Under the pieces are notes generated by a model. It had not been told where the DNA came from. It worked only from the letters and a program-made list of their open reading frames with translations, and searched no databases. 64,000 bases of DNA from the NCBI GenBank assembly GCA_002337145.1, contig DDFK01000002.1, positions 1,026,490 through 1,090,489 of the forward strand, read 5' to 3'. Origin of the DNA: Chitinophagaceae bacterium UBA1930 (GTDB taxonomy: Bacteria > Bacteroidota > Bacteroidia > Chitinophagales > Chitinophagaceae). Below are positions 16,590 through 24,497 of the stretch, in pieces. The first letter of the stretch is position 1, and each line of letters begins with the position of its first letter. The position numbers and the translations under genes are program-made.

Positions 16590-17873
16590 ATGTTATCCAT
16601 TTCAAAATCAGTTGTAGCCGTAATACTCGGTGGTGGTGCAGGAACCCGTTTGTCGCCCTTAACTTCGGCCCGTAGCAAACCTGCCGTACCCATTGCAGGC
16701 AAGTACCGTTTGGTTGATATTCCCATCAGCAACTGTATCAATTCCAACATCAACAGGATGTTTGTATTGACGCAGTTCAACAGTGCATCACTCAACAAGC
16801 ATATCAAGAATACCTATCACTTTAGTGCATTCAGTACAGGCTTTGTGGATATACTTGCTGCGGAGCAAACGCCCGATAACCCTGGTTGGTTCCAAGGTAC
16901 GGCAGATGCGGTAAGACAATCGTTACGTCATATACGCAACCTGGAGTTTGAATATATTTTGATATTGAGCGGCGACCAGTTGTACCAGATGGACTTTGCG
17001 GAAATGCTGGCCAAACATAAAGAAAAAGGTGCCGACTTATCCATTGCTACCATACCTGTTACCGAAAAGGAAGCACCCGAATTCGGTATATTGAAAGCAA
17101 GCGAAGAAGGCATGATTACTTCCTTTATAGAAAAGCCTGCTGTGGATGTGCTGCCCCAATGGACAAGCGATACCGGTACGGACATGCAGGCCTTTGGCCG
17201 CAACTATCTTGCTTCAATGGGTATCTATATTTTCAACAGGAAGGCATTGTTCAATTTCCTGAATGAAGTGCATCCCAATGCCACGGATTTTGGTAAGGAG
17301 ATCATTCCGGACAGTATCAATAACTATAAAGTGGCCAGCTATCAATACGATGGTTATTGGACAGATATCGGTAACATCTATTCTTTTTATGAAGCCAACC
17401 TTGCGTTGACGCAAGAGATACCACCGTTTAATTTGTTTGACAATGCAAAGACGGTGTACACCCGCCCAAGGATGTTGCCGCCAGCAAAAATTAGCGGCAC
17501 TACATTGGAGAAGACCCTGATTGCAGAAGGCTGTATCATTCATGCCAGCAGGATTGAAGGCAGTGTGGTGGGCATTCGTGCCAGGATAGGCCACGGCACA
17601 ACGGTGGTAAACAGTTATATTATGGGTAACGACTATTACGAAACCATTGAGGAAATGGCCACCAATATTGTGAACGGCATACCCAAAATTGGTATCGGCG
17701 AACGTTGCTATATCAAAAATGCCATTATTGACAAGAATTGCAGGATAGGGGATGATGTACGCATTAATGGCGGTACGCACCTTGCACCAATAGACCATGC
17801 TTTGTACACCATTAAGGATGGTATTGTGGTGGTGAAGAAAGAAGCGATCATACCTAATGGGTTTGTGATATAA
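16590..17873 (+). CDS. glgC: glucose-1-phosphate adenylyltransferase
   Basis: 427 residues, usual size. The nucleotidyltransferase domain has LGGGAGTRLSPLT, the regulatory/product KPAVPIAGKYRLVDI, GTADAVRQS and SGDQLYQMD motifs; the C-terminal third is a left-handed beta-helix of hexapeptide repeats (IGIRARIGHGTTV, IDKNCRIGDDVRI). It makes ADP-glucose for GlgA. No branching enzyme is nearby. Confidence 0.94.
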   Translation: MLSISKSVVAVILGGGAGTRLSPLTSARSKPAVPIAGKYRLVDIPISNCINSNINRMFVLTQFNSASLNKHIKNTYHFSAFSTGFVDILAAEQTPDNPGWFQGTADAVRQSLRHIRNLEFEYILILSGDQLYQMDFAEMLAKHKEKGADLSIATIPVTEKEAPEFGILKASEEGMITSFIEKPAVDVLPQWTSDTGTDMQAFGRNYLASMGIYIFNRKALFNFLNEVHPNATDFGKEIIPDSINNYKVASYQYDGYWTDIGNIYSFYEANLALTQEIPPFNLFDNAKTVYTRPRMLPPAKISGTTLEKTLIAEGCIIHASRIEGSVVGIRARIGHGTTVVNSYIMGNDYYETIEEMATNIVNGIPKIGIGERCYIKNAIIDKNCRIGDDVRINGGTHLAPIDHALYTIKDGIVVVKKEAIIPNGFVI

Positions 17874-17878
17874 ACCCT

Positions 17879-17980
17879 ACCGGCGGTTTCCAACCCCGGC
17901 AGCGGTTGAAGGATAAGTTTGAATTTAGCTATACAATGGTGGTAACCCCCTGACAGGGCTGAAGCCGCTGTCAGGGGCCG
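17879..17980. repeat. structured intergenic repeat after glgC
   Basis: The stretch contains a small inverted CAACC/GGTTG pair (17891-17908) and a stronger 9-bp stem CCCCTGACA (17947-17955) with TGTCAGGGG (17969-17977), whose loop can form a further GGC/GCC stem. There is no T-run, so it is more like a GC-rich mobile palindromic unit than a terminator, though it may stabilise the glgC 3' end. Confidence 0.45.
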
Positions 17981-18010
17981 CAAATATCCTATCAAAAAAT
18001 AAATACCAAC

Positions 18011-18514
18011 ATGAGCAATTATACCATACCTGCCAATACAAGAATTGGGCATGTGCATTTAAAGGTGGCCGACCTTGACAGGGCCTTGGCTTTTTACCAG
18101 GGCATACTTGGCTTTGAACTGATGCAGAAATATGGAACACAGGCCGCATTCATTTCGGCAGGTGGCTACCATCATCATATCGGTTTGAATACCTGGTACA
18201 GCAAAGGGGCAAAGCCTGCCCCGCAAAATGCACCAGGACTGTTTCATACGGCCATATTGTACCCTACAAGAAAGGACTTGGCAACGGCATTGCAACGGTT
18301 GATTGATGCGGAATACCAATTGACGGGAGCGGCAGACCATGGCGTATCGGAAGCCCTATACCTAGATGACCCCGATGGCAATGGTGTTGAATTGTATTGG
18401 GACAAGCCAAGGGAGCAATGGCCAGTAAATGCAGCAGGCGAACTGCAAATGGTTACCGAACATTTAGACCTGCAAAACCTGCTTGCCGAGTTGAATGGCA
18501 GCAACCTTACCTGA
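18011..18514 (+). CDS. VOC-family (glyoxalase/extradiol dioxygenase-like) protein
   Basis: 167 residues. The vicinal-oxygen-chelate metal ligands appear as the first histidine in GHVHLKVADL, a histidine in PGLFHTAILYP and a glutamate in NGVELYWD, and the H-x-H clusters (YHHHIGLN) resemble catechol-2,3-dioxygenase-like CatE half-domains. A glyoxalase, dioxygenase or isomerase role cannot be separated. Its last 8 bases overlap tail to tail with the lipoprotein gene. Confidence 0.83.
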   Translation: MSNYTIPANTRIGHVHLKVADLDRALAFYQGILGFELMQKYGTQAAFISAGGYHHHIGLNTWYSKGAKPAPQNAPGLFHTAILYPTRKDLATALQRLIDAEYQLTGAADHGVSEALYLDDPDGNGVELYWDKPREQWPVNAAGELQMVTEHLDLQNLLAELNGSNLT

Positions 18515-19121
18515 ACTTATCCGAAAGCGTATAACAAACCCTATCGTTAATACGCCAAAAAACTTCATTGTTTACTTTGCGTAAGCGTCTGCGGTTTCGT
18601 TTGTCCAATAATCTTCCTTCGGTATCATAGTATTGGGGCTGCTTGTAAAAAGTAAGTATATAATACCTTTTTTCTGCAAAAGGCAGGTCCAGTTGTTTGG
18701 GCCGTATCGACATAAATGTCAGGCTCTGCTTGCCATCGTCCAAATAATAGTCCATGCTATTTATCCAAGTACACTTAATGGCTTGCATGTCCTTTATCAG
18801 TTTCAATACGGCCATTGTATCATAACCATATTTATGTAGAGTGTCGCCTAGCCTTTTTTCTGTTAGGTTAAATTCGTAGATGTACCGCAACGAATCCGTT
18901 TTCATTTCAATGGTTATGTACTTGAAATCATTGTCCGAAAACTCTGCAGCAATGGGCTTGTTCCTGAATAGTTTATTGTACTGTTTTTCAATCTGCAAAA
19001 TGGTGGCTTCATTTTCTTTGTAATACTTTATAGGAAACTGCCGTGGCGGCGATGTTGCACACGAAGCAAACAGTACAGCCAACATCAATGCCATTATTAT
19101 ATGGTAGGTGCCTATCTTCAT
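18507..19121 (-). CDS. lipoprotein of unknown function
   Basis: 204 residues from the ATG at 19119-19121, which overlaps the upstream stop codon as ATGA; a longer start eight codons earlier would overlap the upstream gene by 28 bases. The N-terminus MKIGTYHIIMALMLAVLFAS followed by C21 is a lipoprotein signal. The mature protein is charged with many tyrosines and no recognised domain. Because it is translationally coupled to the papain-like protein it is probably an outer-membrane or periplasmic partner of it. Confidence 0.7.
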   Translation of the reverse strand: MKIGTYHIIMALMLAVLFASCATSPPRQFPIKYYKENEATILQIEKQYNKLFRNKPIAAEFSDNDFKYITIEMKTDSLRYIYEFNLTEKRLGDTLHKYGYDTMAVLKLIKDMQAIKCTWINSMDYYLDDGKQSLTFMSIRPKQLDLPFAEKRYYILTFYKQPQYYDTEGRLLDKRNRRRLRKVNNEVFWRINDRVCYTLSDKFR

Positions 19122-20005
19122 TCTGCTGACTTTTTTTTGCACCAAGTAATACCAAAAATAATTCGTTTCACTACTTTAATAGGAAGCTGTTGCAAGGTCT
19201 TGAACCCATAATCCCAATAGGTCAATGTAACCATGCCATTGCTTTCGCTAACGTTCAGCAATACTACATAATGTGTAGGTATGCGTTTCTTTACTTTGTT
19301 ATGGTCTTTCTTATGCAATATGGTATTGTTCAGGTAAACAAATACCTGATGGTTCTCTGCAAGTTTTTCTTCAAGAAAGCCGGGCAGGTTGCCAATGGTT
19401 GGTCTTATTAAATCGGAGCCAATGGATTTTACTTCATAATTGCACATCTTACGCACCATTCTATTGAACTTGGCAAAATTGGTAGCTGCCCAAAACCTGT
19501 CTTCGTCGCCCGGGTCATAACTTAAGTTGATCCAGTTCAGGTATCCTTTAAAATGATCGGCCAGGGACAGGAACCAAAGCTGGTCTGCATGGTTAATATC
19601 CAGCTCGCCTTTGAACCTTAATTGCCCTGCTGCTTTTTTTACGTTAAGCGAAGGGTTAAAATGCACATCCCTAAAATCGGCCTCGCCTTTTGTGTACATG
19701 TCCATCATGAACCTTACATAACGTAGCGGGTAATTGCTGATGCAACTATAGCTCATGGCTGCATATCCACAAAAATTGGTATTAGAGCCAGCATATACAA
19801 ACAGTGGGTGGGTAATGTTCCTGCGGAGGTTTTGTATGAATAGATTGGGTTTTACGCGTGGCCAATAAGTGCTTTGGTTCACTTCGCCCACACTGTCGAG
19901 GTATTGAATGGCCAACTGCTTTTGGGTAGGTTGTTGTGCAGCCAGCAGCGATACAGTTAAAACTAATAGACCAACAAACAATATTTGCCTTAATAAGAAT
20001 CTCAT
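19118..20005 (-). CDS. exported papain-like cysteine peptidase (predicted)
   Basis: 295 residues with an N-terminal signal peptide (about 1-24, ending LLAAQ). The mature part has a cysteine in an NFCGYAAMS context (C79), a histidine in RIPTHYVVLLNV (H245) and an aspartate in TYWDYG (D265): the Cys, then His on a hydrophobic strand, then Asp order of C39/NlpC-like papain folds. The family is not recognised otherwise, so activity is predicted only from this triad. It is directly followed by a coupled lipoprotein gene. A periplasmic or secreted peptidase or amidase is inferred. Confidence 0.5.
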   Translation of the reverse strand: MRFLLRQILFVGLLVLTVSLLAAQQPTQKQLAIQYLDSVGEVNQSTYWPRVKPNLFIQNLRRNITHPLFVYAGSNTNFCGYAAMSYSCISNYPLRYVRFMMDMYTKGEADFRDVHFNPSLNVKKAAGQLRFKGELDINHADQLWFLSLADHFKGYLNWINLSYDPGDEDRFWAATNFAKFNRMVRKMCNYEVKSIGSDLIRPTIGNLPGFLEEKLAENHQVFVYLNNTILHKKDHNKVKKRIPTHYVVLLNVSESNGMVTLTYWDYGFKTLQQLPIKVVKRIIFGITWCKKKSAE

Positions 20006-20054
20006 CCAGTAGATTAGTTGTACATTTTAGCAGTTGTAAATGTAAAACTTAAAT

Positions 20055-20201
20055 TTAACTAGTAAGGCTTAATGCCATGATGTAAAAACTGGTACCCACA
20101 AAAGTGAGTAAGGTAACAATGGCCACAATAAAAGCAGCGGGGCTAACATGCTCTTCTGTTTCGGTAAAGAAAAATTTGAGGTTTTGGTAGATGGCTCTCA
20201 T
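20055..20201 (-). CDS. 48-residue single-pass membrane protein
   Basis: A short frame from ATG 20199-20201 to TAA 20055-20057. Residues 1-18 are charged and aromatic (MRAIYQNLKFFFTETEEH); residues 21-46 form one long hydrophobic helix, with a short tail. This shape is that of bacterial small inner-membrane proteins that modulate transporters or sensor kinases. No homologue is recognised. It is followed at 51 bases by the papain-like gene on the same strand. Confidence 0.55.
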   Translation of the reverse strand: MRAIYQNLKFFFTETEEHVSPAAFIVAIVTLLTFVGTSFYIMALSLTS

Positions 20202-20310
20202 AAACTTCTTTTTTGCATATCCTGCTAAAAGAATGCCATTGCCTTTGTAAGCATCAGTCCATCGAATTTATATAGTGATGGCTGGGAAAGTGTAGAAAAT
20301 AGTGAACAAA

Positions 20311-20340
20311 AATGCCCTGCTTATTTATAAGCAGGGCATT
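20311..20340 (-). terminator. intrinsic terminator downstream of ahcY
   Basis: A 13-bp perfect stem, AATGCCCTGCTTA (20311-20323) with its complement (20328-20340) and a TTTA loop. T-runs on both sides allow use from either strand; it lies 37 bases past the ahcY stop. The remaining bases 20202-20310 show no gene. Confidence 0.85.
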
Positions 20341-20376
20341 TTTTATATCGTCAATGGTCAACCGACCATCGTCTTC

Positions 20377-21702
20377 TTAGTACCTGTAAGCATCAGATTT
20401 GAAAGGACCGAACTGAGGTATGCCTAAATAGGCAGCTTGTTCAACAGTCAATTCATCCAACTCAACACCAATTTTGGCAAGGTGCAAACGGGCAACTTTT
20501 TCATCAAGGTGCTTAGGCAATACGTAAACAGCGTTTTCGTATTTGTCTGTGTTTGTCCAAAGTTCCAATTGAGCCAAAGTTTGGTTGGCAAATGAGTTGC
20601 TCATTACAAAGCTTGGGTGGCCAGTGGCACAACCTAGATTCACCAAACGGCCTTCAGCCAGGATGATCACATCTTTACCATCAATGTTGTACAAGTCAAC
20701 CTGAGGTTTAATGGTATCTTTTGTATGACCATAGTTGGTGTTCAACCAAGCCATGTCAATTTCAATATCAAAGTGACCGATGTTACAAACGATTGCTTTA
20801 TCCTTCATAGCACGGAAATGCTTTTCAGTGATCAGGTCGCGGCAACCAGAAGCAGTAACAATAATGTCAGCTTCAGCTACGGCTTTCAACATTGGTTTTA
20901 CTTCATAACCGTCCATAGCAGCTTGCAAAGCACAGATAGGGTCTACTTCTGTAACAATTACACGGCAACCGGCACCAGCCAAAGAAGCGGCAGAACCTTT
21001 ACCAACATCACCATAAGAACCTACAACAGCTACTTTACCAGCCATCATAACATCAGTGGCACGACGGATAGAATCTACCAAAGATTCTTTACAGCCATAT
21101 TTGTTATCGAACTTGGATTTGGTAACGCTATCGTTTACGTTAATGGCAGGGATAGGCAAAGTGCCTTTAGCCATCCTTTCATACAAACGGTGTACACCAG
21201 TTGTGGTTTCTTCAGAAAGGCCTTTGATGTTTGCAACCAGTTCAGGATACACATCAAATACCATATTGGTCAAGTCGCCACCATCATCCAAAATCATGTT
21301 CAACGGACGGTCAGCACCACCAAAGAACAAAGTTTGTTCAATGCACCAATCCGCTTCTTCCTGTGTTTGACCTTTCCATGCAAATACACCGATACCAGCG
21401 GCAGCAATTGCAGCAGCAGCTTGGTCTTGTGTAGAGAAAATGTTGCAAGAGCTCCATTTAACTTCTGCACCCAAAGCAACCAATGTTTCAATTAACACGG
21501 CAGTTTGAATAGTCATGTGTAAGCAGCCAGCAATCCTTGCACCTTTTAAAGGTTGGGTTGCTGCGTATTCTGCACGGATGCTCATCAAACCTGGCATTTC
21601 TGCTTCGGCCAAACGGATTTCTTTACGTCCCCAAGCCGCAAGGCTTATGTCGGCTACCTTATATGGTAAGGTAAAGTCGATTGTTTTTGTAAGTGTTGAC
21701 AT
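20377..21702 (-). CDS. ahcY: adenosylhomocysteinase (S-adenosyl-L-homocysteine hydrolase)
   Basis: 441 residues. SAHH signatures are seen: NAD-binding GSYGDVGKGSAASLAGAGCRV, the substrate/adenosine region LDDGGDLTNMV, the EETTTGVHRLYE and NVNDSVTKSKFDN catalytic blocks and the C-terminal KSDAYRY, whose lysine and tyrosine contact the neighbouring NAD. The cytoplasmic enzyme splits S-adenosylhomocysteine to homocysteine and adenosine and keeps methylation going. It is transcribed away from an Lrp/AsnC gene 121 bases upstream. No SAH riboswitch was recognised in the leader. Confidence 0.97.
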   Translation of the reverse strand: MSTLTKTIDFTLPYKVADISLAAWGRKEIRLAEAEMPGLMSIRAEYAATQPLKGARIAGCLHMTIQTAVLIETLVALGAEVKWSSCNIFSTQDQAAAAIAAAGIGVFAWKGQTQEEADWCIEQTLFFGGADRPLNMILDDGGDLTNMVFDVYPELVANIKGLSEETTTGVHRLYERMAKGTLPIPAINVNDSVTKSKFDNKYGCKESLVDSIRRATDVMMAGKVAVVGSYGDVGKGSAASLAGAGCRVIVTEVDPICALQAAMDGYEVKPMLKAVAEADIIVTASGCRDLITEKHFRAMKDKAIVCNIGHFDIEIDMAWLNTNYGHTKDTIKPQVDLYNIDGKDVIILAEGRLVNLGCATGHPSFVMSNSFANQTLAQLELWTNTDKYENAVYVLPKHLDEKVARLHLAKIGVELDELTVEQAAYLGIPQFGPFKSDAYRY

Positions 21703-21724
21703 TTGATTATTTTATTTTGAGCCA

Positions 21725-21732
21725 CAAAACTA
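21725..21732 (-). promoter_or_regulatory. -7 promoter element for ahcY
   Basis: The reverse strand reads TAGTTTTG, matching TAnnTTTG, 22 bases before the ATG at 21702. No convincing -33 box was found. Confidence 0.4.
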
Positions 21733-21823
21733 TAAATCATAGGACAGAATACCTGTAATTAATAAAAAATCAGGATAGAGTCATTTTTAAATGCATCTTT
21801 ACAGGATAAATAACCTGTTTTGT

Positions 21824-22324
21824 ATGGCAAAAGCAAGTAAAACAGAACAAACCACTAACAATGAATTGTTGTTGGATGCAACCGACTTAAAAATACTGGC
21901 ATTGCTACAGCAGAATGCGAGGATAACGGTAAAGGAAATATCCGACAAGGTACACCTTAGCACGACCCCGGTACACGAACGCATCAAGCGTTTGGAAAGC
22001 AATGGTGTAATAAAACAGTACGCTACTTTGTTGGACCATAGTAAGGTAAAGAAGGGGTTGATGGTAATCTGTTATGTTTCTTTAAAAGAGCACAGTAAAA
22101 ATGCGGGTGCTAAGTTCATTAAACATATCCTTGCACTCAACGAGGTAATTGAATGCTACAATATTTCTGGCGAGTTTGACTTCATGCTAAAAGTGGTTGC
22201 CGAAAACATGGATACCTATTACGATTTTCATGTAAACAAATTGAGCCAAAGCGAAAACATTGGCAACGTACAGAGTGTGTTTGTAATGGGCGTTATTAAG
22301 CAAACGCATGTATTGGTGTATTAA
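21824..22324 (+). CDS. Lrp/AsnC-family transcriptional regulator
   Basis: 166 residues from the ATG at 21824 (an earlier in-frame ATG at 21791 adds an odd hydrophobic prefix). A DNA-binding helix-turn-helix lies at about 20-65 (LDATDLKILALLQQNARITV and STTPVHERIKRLESNGVI) and a RAM ligand-binding domain at about 75-160 with EVIECYNISGEFDFML. Lrp-type octamers respond to amino acids. Its divergent partner is ahcY, so regulation of the methyl cycle is possible but is only inferred from position. Confidence 0.9.
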   Translation: MAKASKTEQTTNNELLLDATDLKILALLQQNARITVKEISDKVHLSTTPVHERIKRLESNGVIKQYATLLDHSKVKKGLMVICYVSLKEHSKNAGAKFIKHILALNEVIECYNISGEFDFMLKVVAENMDTYYDFHVNKLSQSENIGNVQSVFVMGVIKQTHVLVY

Positions 22325-22357
22325 AAATTTTATCCGCAACAACAAACAACTATAGCC

Positions 22358-22933
22358 ATGCTTATATCGCACGACTTGAAATTCATATTTATTCATGTTC
22401 ACAGAACTGGTGGAACCACTTTAAGGAATATCCTACTTACGCAACTAAAAGGCAAGGTACAGAACAGGTCGCAGCATGGCAATGCAAGAACGGCCGATCA
22501 TATTTTACTGGAAAAGCATCGGGATTATTTTGTGTTTGGTTTTGCAAGGAACCCATGGCAGCGGATATTATCCTGGTATTCGCTCATCAACAGGCATGTT
22601 GAAGGTAGCCTGGAAGACAAACAAAAAGCATTTGAATATTTTCTTGAGAACGACCTTGCATTTATTCCCTTAGAGTATAGCTTTCATTACAACCAACTTG
22701 ATTATTTTACCAATGCTAACAATGAGTTATTGACCAACAAAATATATCGTTACGAGGATTATGAAAAGGAAATGAAAAGCCTGTTTGCATTGTGGGATAT
22801 ACCTGTAGCTGATATTCCGGTAATCAACGAAACGGATAAGAAAAATTACAGGGACTACTATACCGAAAAAAGCATTGCCCTGATACAGGAGAAATGCAAA
22901 AAAGATATAGATTTCTTTGGCTACCAATTTTAG
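22358..22933 (+). CDS. sulfotransferase-family protein
   Basis: 191 residues. The 5'-phosphosulfate loop appears as FIHVHRTGGTTL near residues 11-21 and the 3'-phosphate motif as FARNPWQRILSWY near residue 66-78, both as in the sulfotransferase family 2 fold that uses PAPS. No signal peptide is present. The acceptor, for example an exopolysaccharide or lipid, is unknown. Its 3' end overlaps the RDD gene on the other strand by 110 bases. Confidence 0.8.
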   Translation: MLISHDLKFIFIHVHRTGGTTLRNILLTQLKGKVQNRSQHGNARTADHILLEKHRDYFVFGFARNPWQRILSWYSLINRHVEGSLEDKQKAFEYFLENDLAFIPLEYSFHYNQLDYFTNANNELLTNKIYRYEDYEKEMKSLFALWDIPVADIPVINETDKKNYRDYYTEKSIALIQEKCKKDIDFFGYQF

Positions 22934-23402
22934 CCATCCTTTGCCAGTTTAGGTTATTGTTAAAGCATGTTGACAGTTGTGCCACAGTTTCATTTCTAAC
23001 AACTACGCTACCTACTGCAAAATCATGGATGGCCCTTTTTTCTCTATTAGAATTGATGGTCAAGAAGGAAATCCATCCAAGAAAGAACTTGATGATATAC
23101 CTGATGATTGCCTGAAAGAAATTGATGCGTTTGGTATTGTCAGTAAACTGCCTTACCCTTAATCCTTTAATATAATTGCCCAACGTACATCCTAAGCTAG
23201 TACATAACGGATCATAAACCAGCCAAATGGCTATAAACATAGCAATCCTTACACTGTCGGGGGCATTCTCATATTTGTCCAATATTGTTGAAAATGCAAA
23301 CATCAATACGATAATGAAAATACCGTCAATAAAAGTTGACTGGACCCTATCCCCTAAAAGTGGGTAGTTGGGCTGGGCTGTTGAAAGGTTGCTTTGGTTC
23401 AT
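22824..23402 (-). CDS. RDD-family membrane protein with C-terminal extension
   Basis: 192 residues from the ATG at 23400-23402. The RDD domain is seen as LLGDRVQSTFIDGIFIIVLM with its Arg and paired Asp in the first membrane segment, followed by two or three more hydrophobic segments and the ending RAIHDFAVGSVVV. Function of the family is unknown. About 57 residues after this usual end are read antisense to the sulfotransferase gene; they may be a real extension, or a lost stop codon or frameshift. Confidence 0.7.
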   Translation of the reverse strand: MNQSNLSTAQPNYPLLGDRVQSTFIDGIFIIVLMFAFSTILDKYENAPDSVRIAMFIAIWLVYDPLCTSLGCTLGNYIKGLRVRQFTDNTKRINFFQAIIRYIIKFFLGWISFLTINSNREKRAIHDFAVGSVVVRNETVAQLSTCFNNNLNWQRMAKIGSQRNLYLFCISPVSGQCFFRYSSPCNFSYPFR

Positions 23403-23575
23403 TGTAATTAAGGGTTGTTCAAATATATTAAGTACAGCAATATGTATGCACATATTTTGTTAGGTTGAGTTTCCTAAATAGGATAGAGGCAACATGAACC
23501 CAATCTTTACAAGTCAGCTTTAGCGACTTACTTCCCAAAATAAATTTCAAGAAAAAAGAAAATAAATTTGGTAAA

Positions 23576-23613
23576 ACTAAAATAATTAGTAATTTGCAGC
23601 TAAATCAGTTAGT
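23576..23613. promoter_or_regulatory. two tandem palindromic operator-like sites before XRE/S24 gene
   Basis: Site 1 (23576-23590) is ACTAAAATAATTAGT; site 2 (23599-23613) is GCTAAATCAGTTAGT. Both fit RCTAA-N5-TTAGT and their centres are 23 bp apart, about two helical turns, ending two bases before the ATG at 23616. This layout suits cooperative autorepression by the downstream LexA-like repressor. Binding is inferred from symmetry and position only. Confidence 0.55.
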
Positions 23614-23615
23614 TT

Positions 23616-24368
23616 ATGAGTTACGCAGGAAAAAATCTCCGTTACCTACGCAAGCAGCGTGGATGGACACAGGAAGAGTTTGCCAACAAGCTCAATGTAA
23701 AACGTTCATTGATCGGTGCCTATGAAGAAGAACGTGCCGAGCCCAAACTGGAAGTACTGGAAACTTTGAGCAGCATTTTCAAGCTAAGTTTGGATGAACT
23801 GCTTTTAAGTGATTTGACTGCTCCTAAAGGAGGCAGTTACCTGGACCAACGTCGCAAGTTAAAAATGGCCAATGATAGCAATACTATCCAATTTGTGCCA
23901 TTAAAGGCAGCAGCCGGCTATTTGAATGGTTATGCCGACCCTGATTTCCTGGACGAACTGAACACGTTCACCCTGCCAATGCTTGCCCCGGGCCAATACC
24001 GTGCCTTTGAAATTGTGGGCGACAGTATGCTGCCCACACCAAGTGGCAGTGTAATAGTAGGGGAGAAGGTGAATGATTTTGAAGATGTAAAGAACAGCAA
24101 TACCTATGTGGTACTAAGTAAAAGTGATGGCGTGGTATATAAACGCATCATGAAAAATACAAAAAGCAAGAACAAGCTTACTTTAATTAGCGACAATCCT
24201 ATTTACGAACCATACAACGTAAACTCCGATGAGGTACTGGAAGTATGGAAGGCCGTTTACATTCTGCAAAAAGCAAACCTTGTGCAGCGTTGGGATGTGG
24301 GCCAGCTTGCAGGAATGGTAAATAATCTAAGCGAACAGGTAAGCAGTTTGAAAAAGAAATTGAATTGA
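23616..24368 (+). CDS. XRE/S24 LexA-like self-cleaving repressor
   Basis: 250 residues. An N-terminal helix-turn-helix of the XRE type spans about 6-62 (LRKQRGWTQEEFANKLNV), then the S24 domain: a likely Ala100-Gly101 cleavage site in KAAAGYLNGY, catalytic serine S137 in VGDSMLPT and lysine K176 in VVYKRIM. A coiled tail follows. S24 repressors cut themselves when RecA filaments form, so this may serve as the SOS or stress repressor. It has no phage neighbours. It is followed by its own terminator. Confidence 0.88.
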   Translation: MSYAGKNLRYLRKQRGWTQEEFANKLNVKRSLIGAYEEERAEPKLEVLETLSSIFKLSLDELLLSDLTAPKGGSYLDQRRKLKMANDSNTIQFVPLKAAAGYLNGYADPDFLDELNTFTLPMLAPGQYRAFEIVGDSMLPTPSGSVIVGEKVNDFEDVKNSNTYVVLSKSDGVVYKRIMKNTKSKNKLTLISDNPIYEPYNVNSDEVLEVWKAVYILQKANLVQRWDVGQLAGMVNNLSEQVSSLKKKLN

Positions 24369-24394
24369 GTTTTTTGGGGGTTAGTTAGTAATAG

Positions 24395-24424
24395 AAGGTC
24401 ACTCGAAAGAGTGGCCTTTTTTAA
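24395..24424 (+). terminator. intrinsic terminator of the XRE/S24 gene
   Basis: Stem AAGGTCACTC (24395-24404) with GAGTGGCCTT (24409-24418), one G-T pair, GAAA loop, followed by a run of T bases. Confidence 0.85.
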
Positions 24425-24497
24425 TGATGAAATAACTGTCAATCAATTTTAAGCTGCACATTTGCAGGAATAATTACTGCAATTGGCAACAGGACAA

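Noticed and set aside
17214..17798. 194-codon reverse frame inside glgC
   Set aside because: Antisense shadow of the glgC beta-helix region; composition is typical of a reverse frame.
20725..21495. Long forward frame (256 codons) antisense to ahcY
   Set aside because: Lies wholly inside the well-supported ahcY gene on the other strand and has no domain or signal features.
21703..21823. SAH or SAM riboswitch upstream of ahcY
   Set aside because: The gap is short and A/T-rich with no conserved riboswitch core or pseudoknot-like stems.
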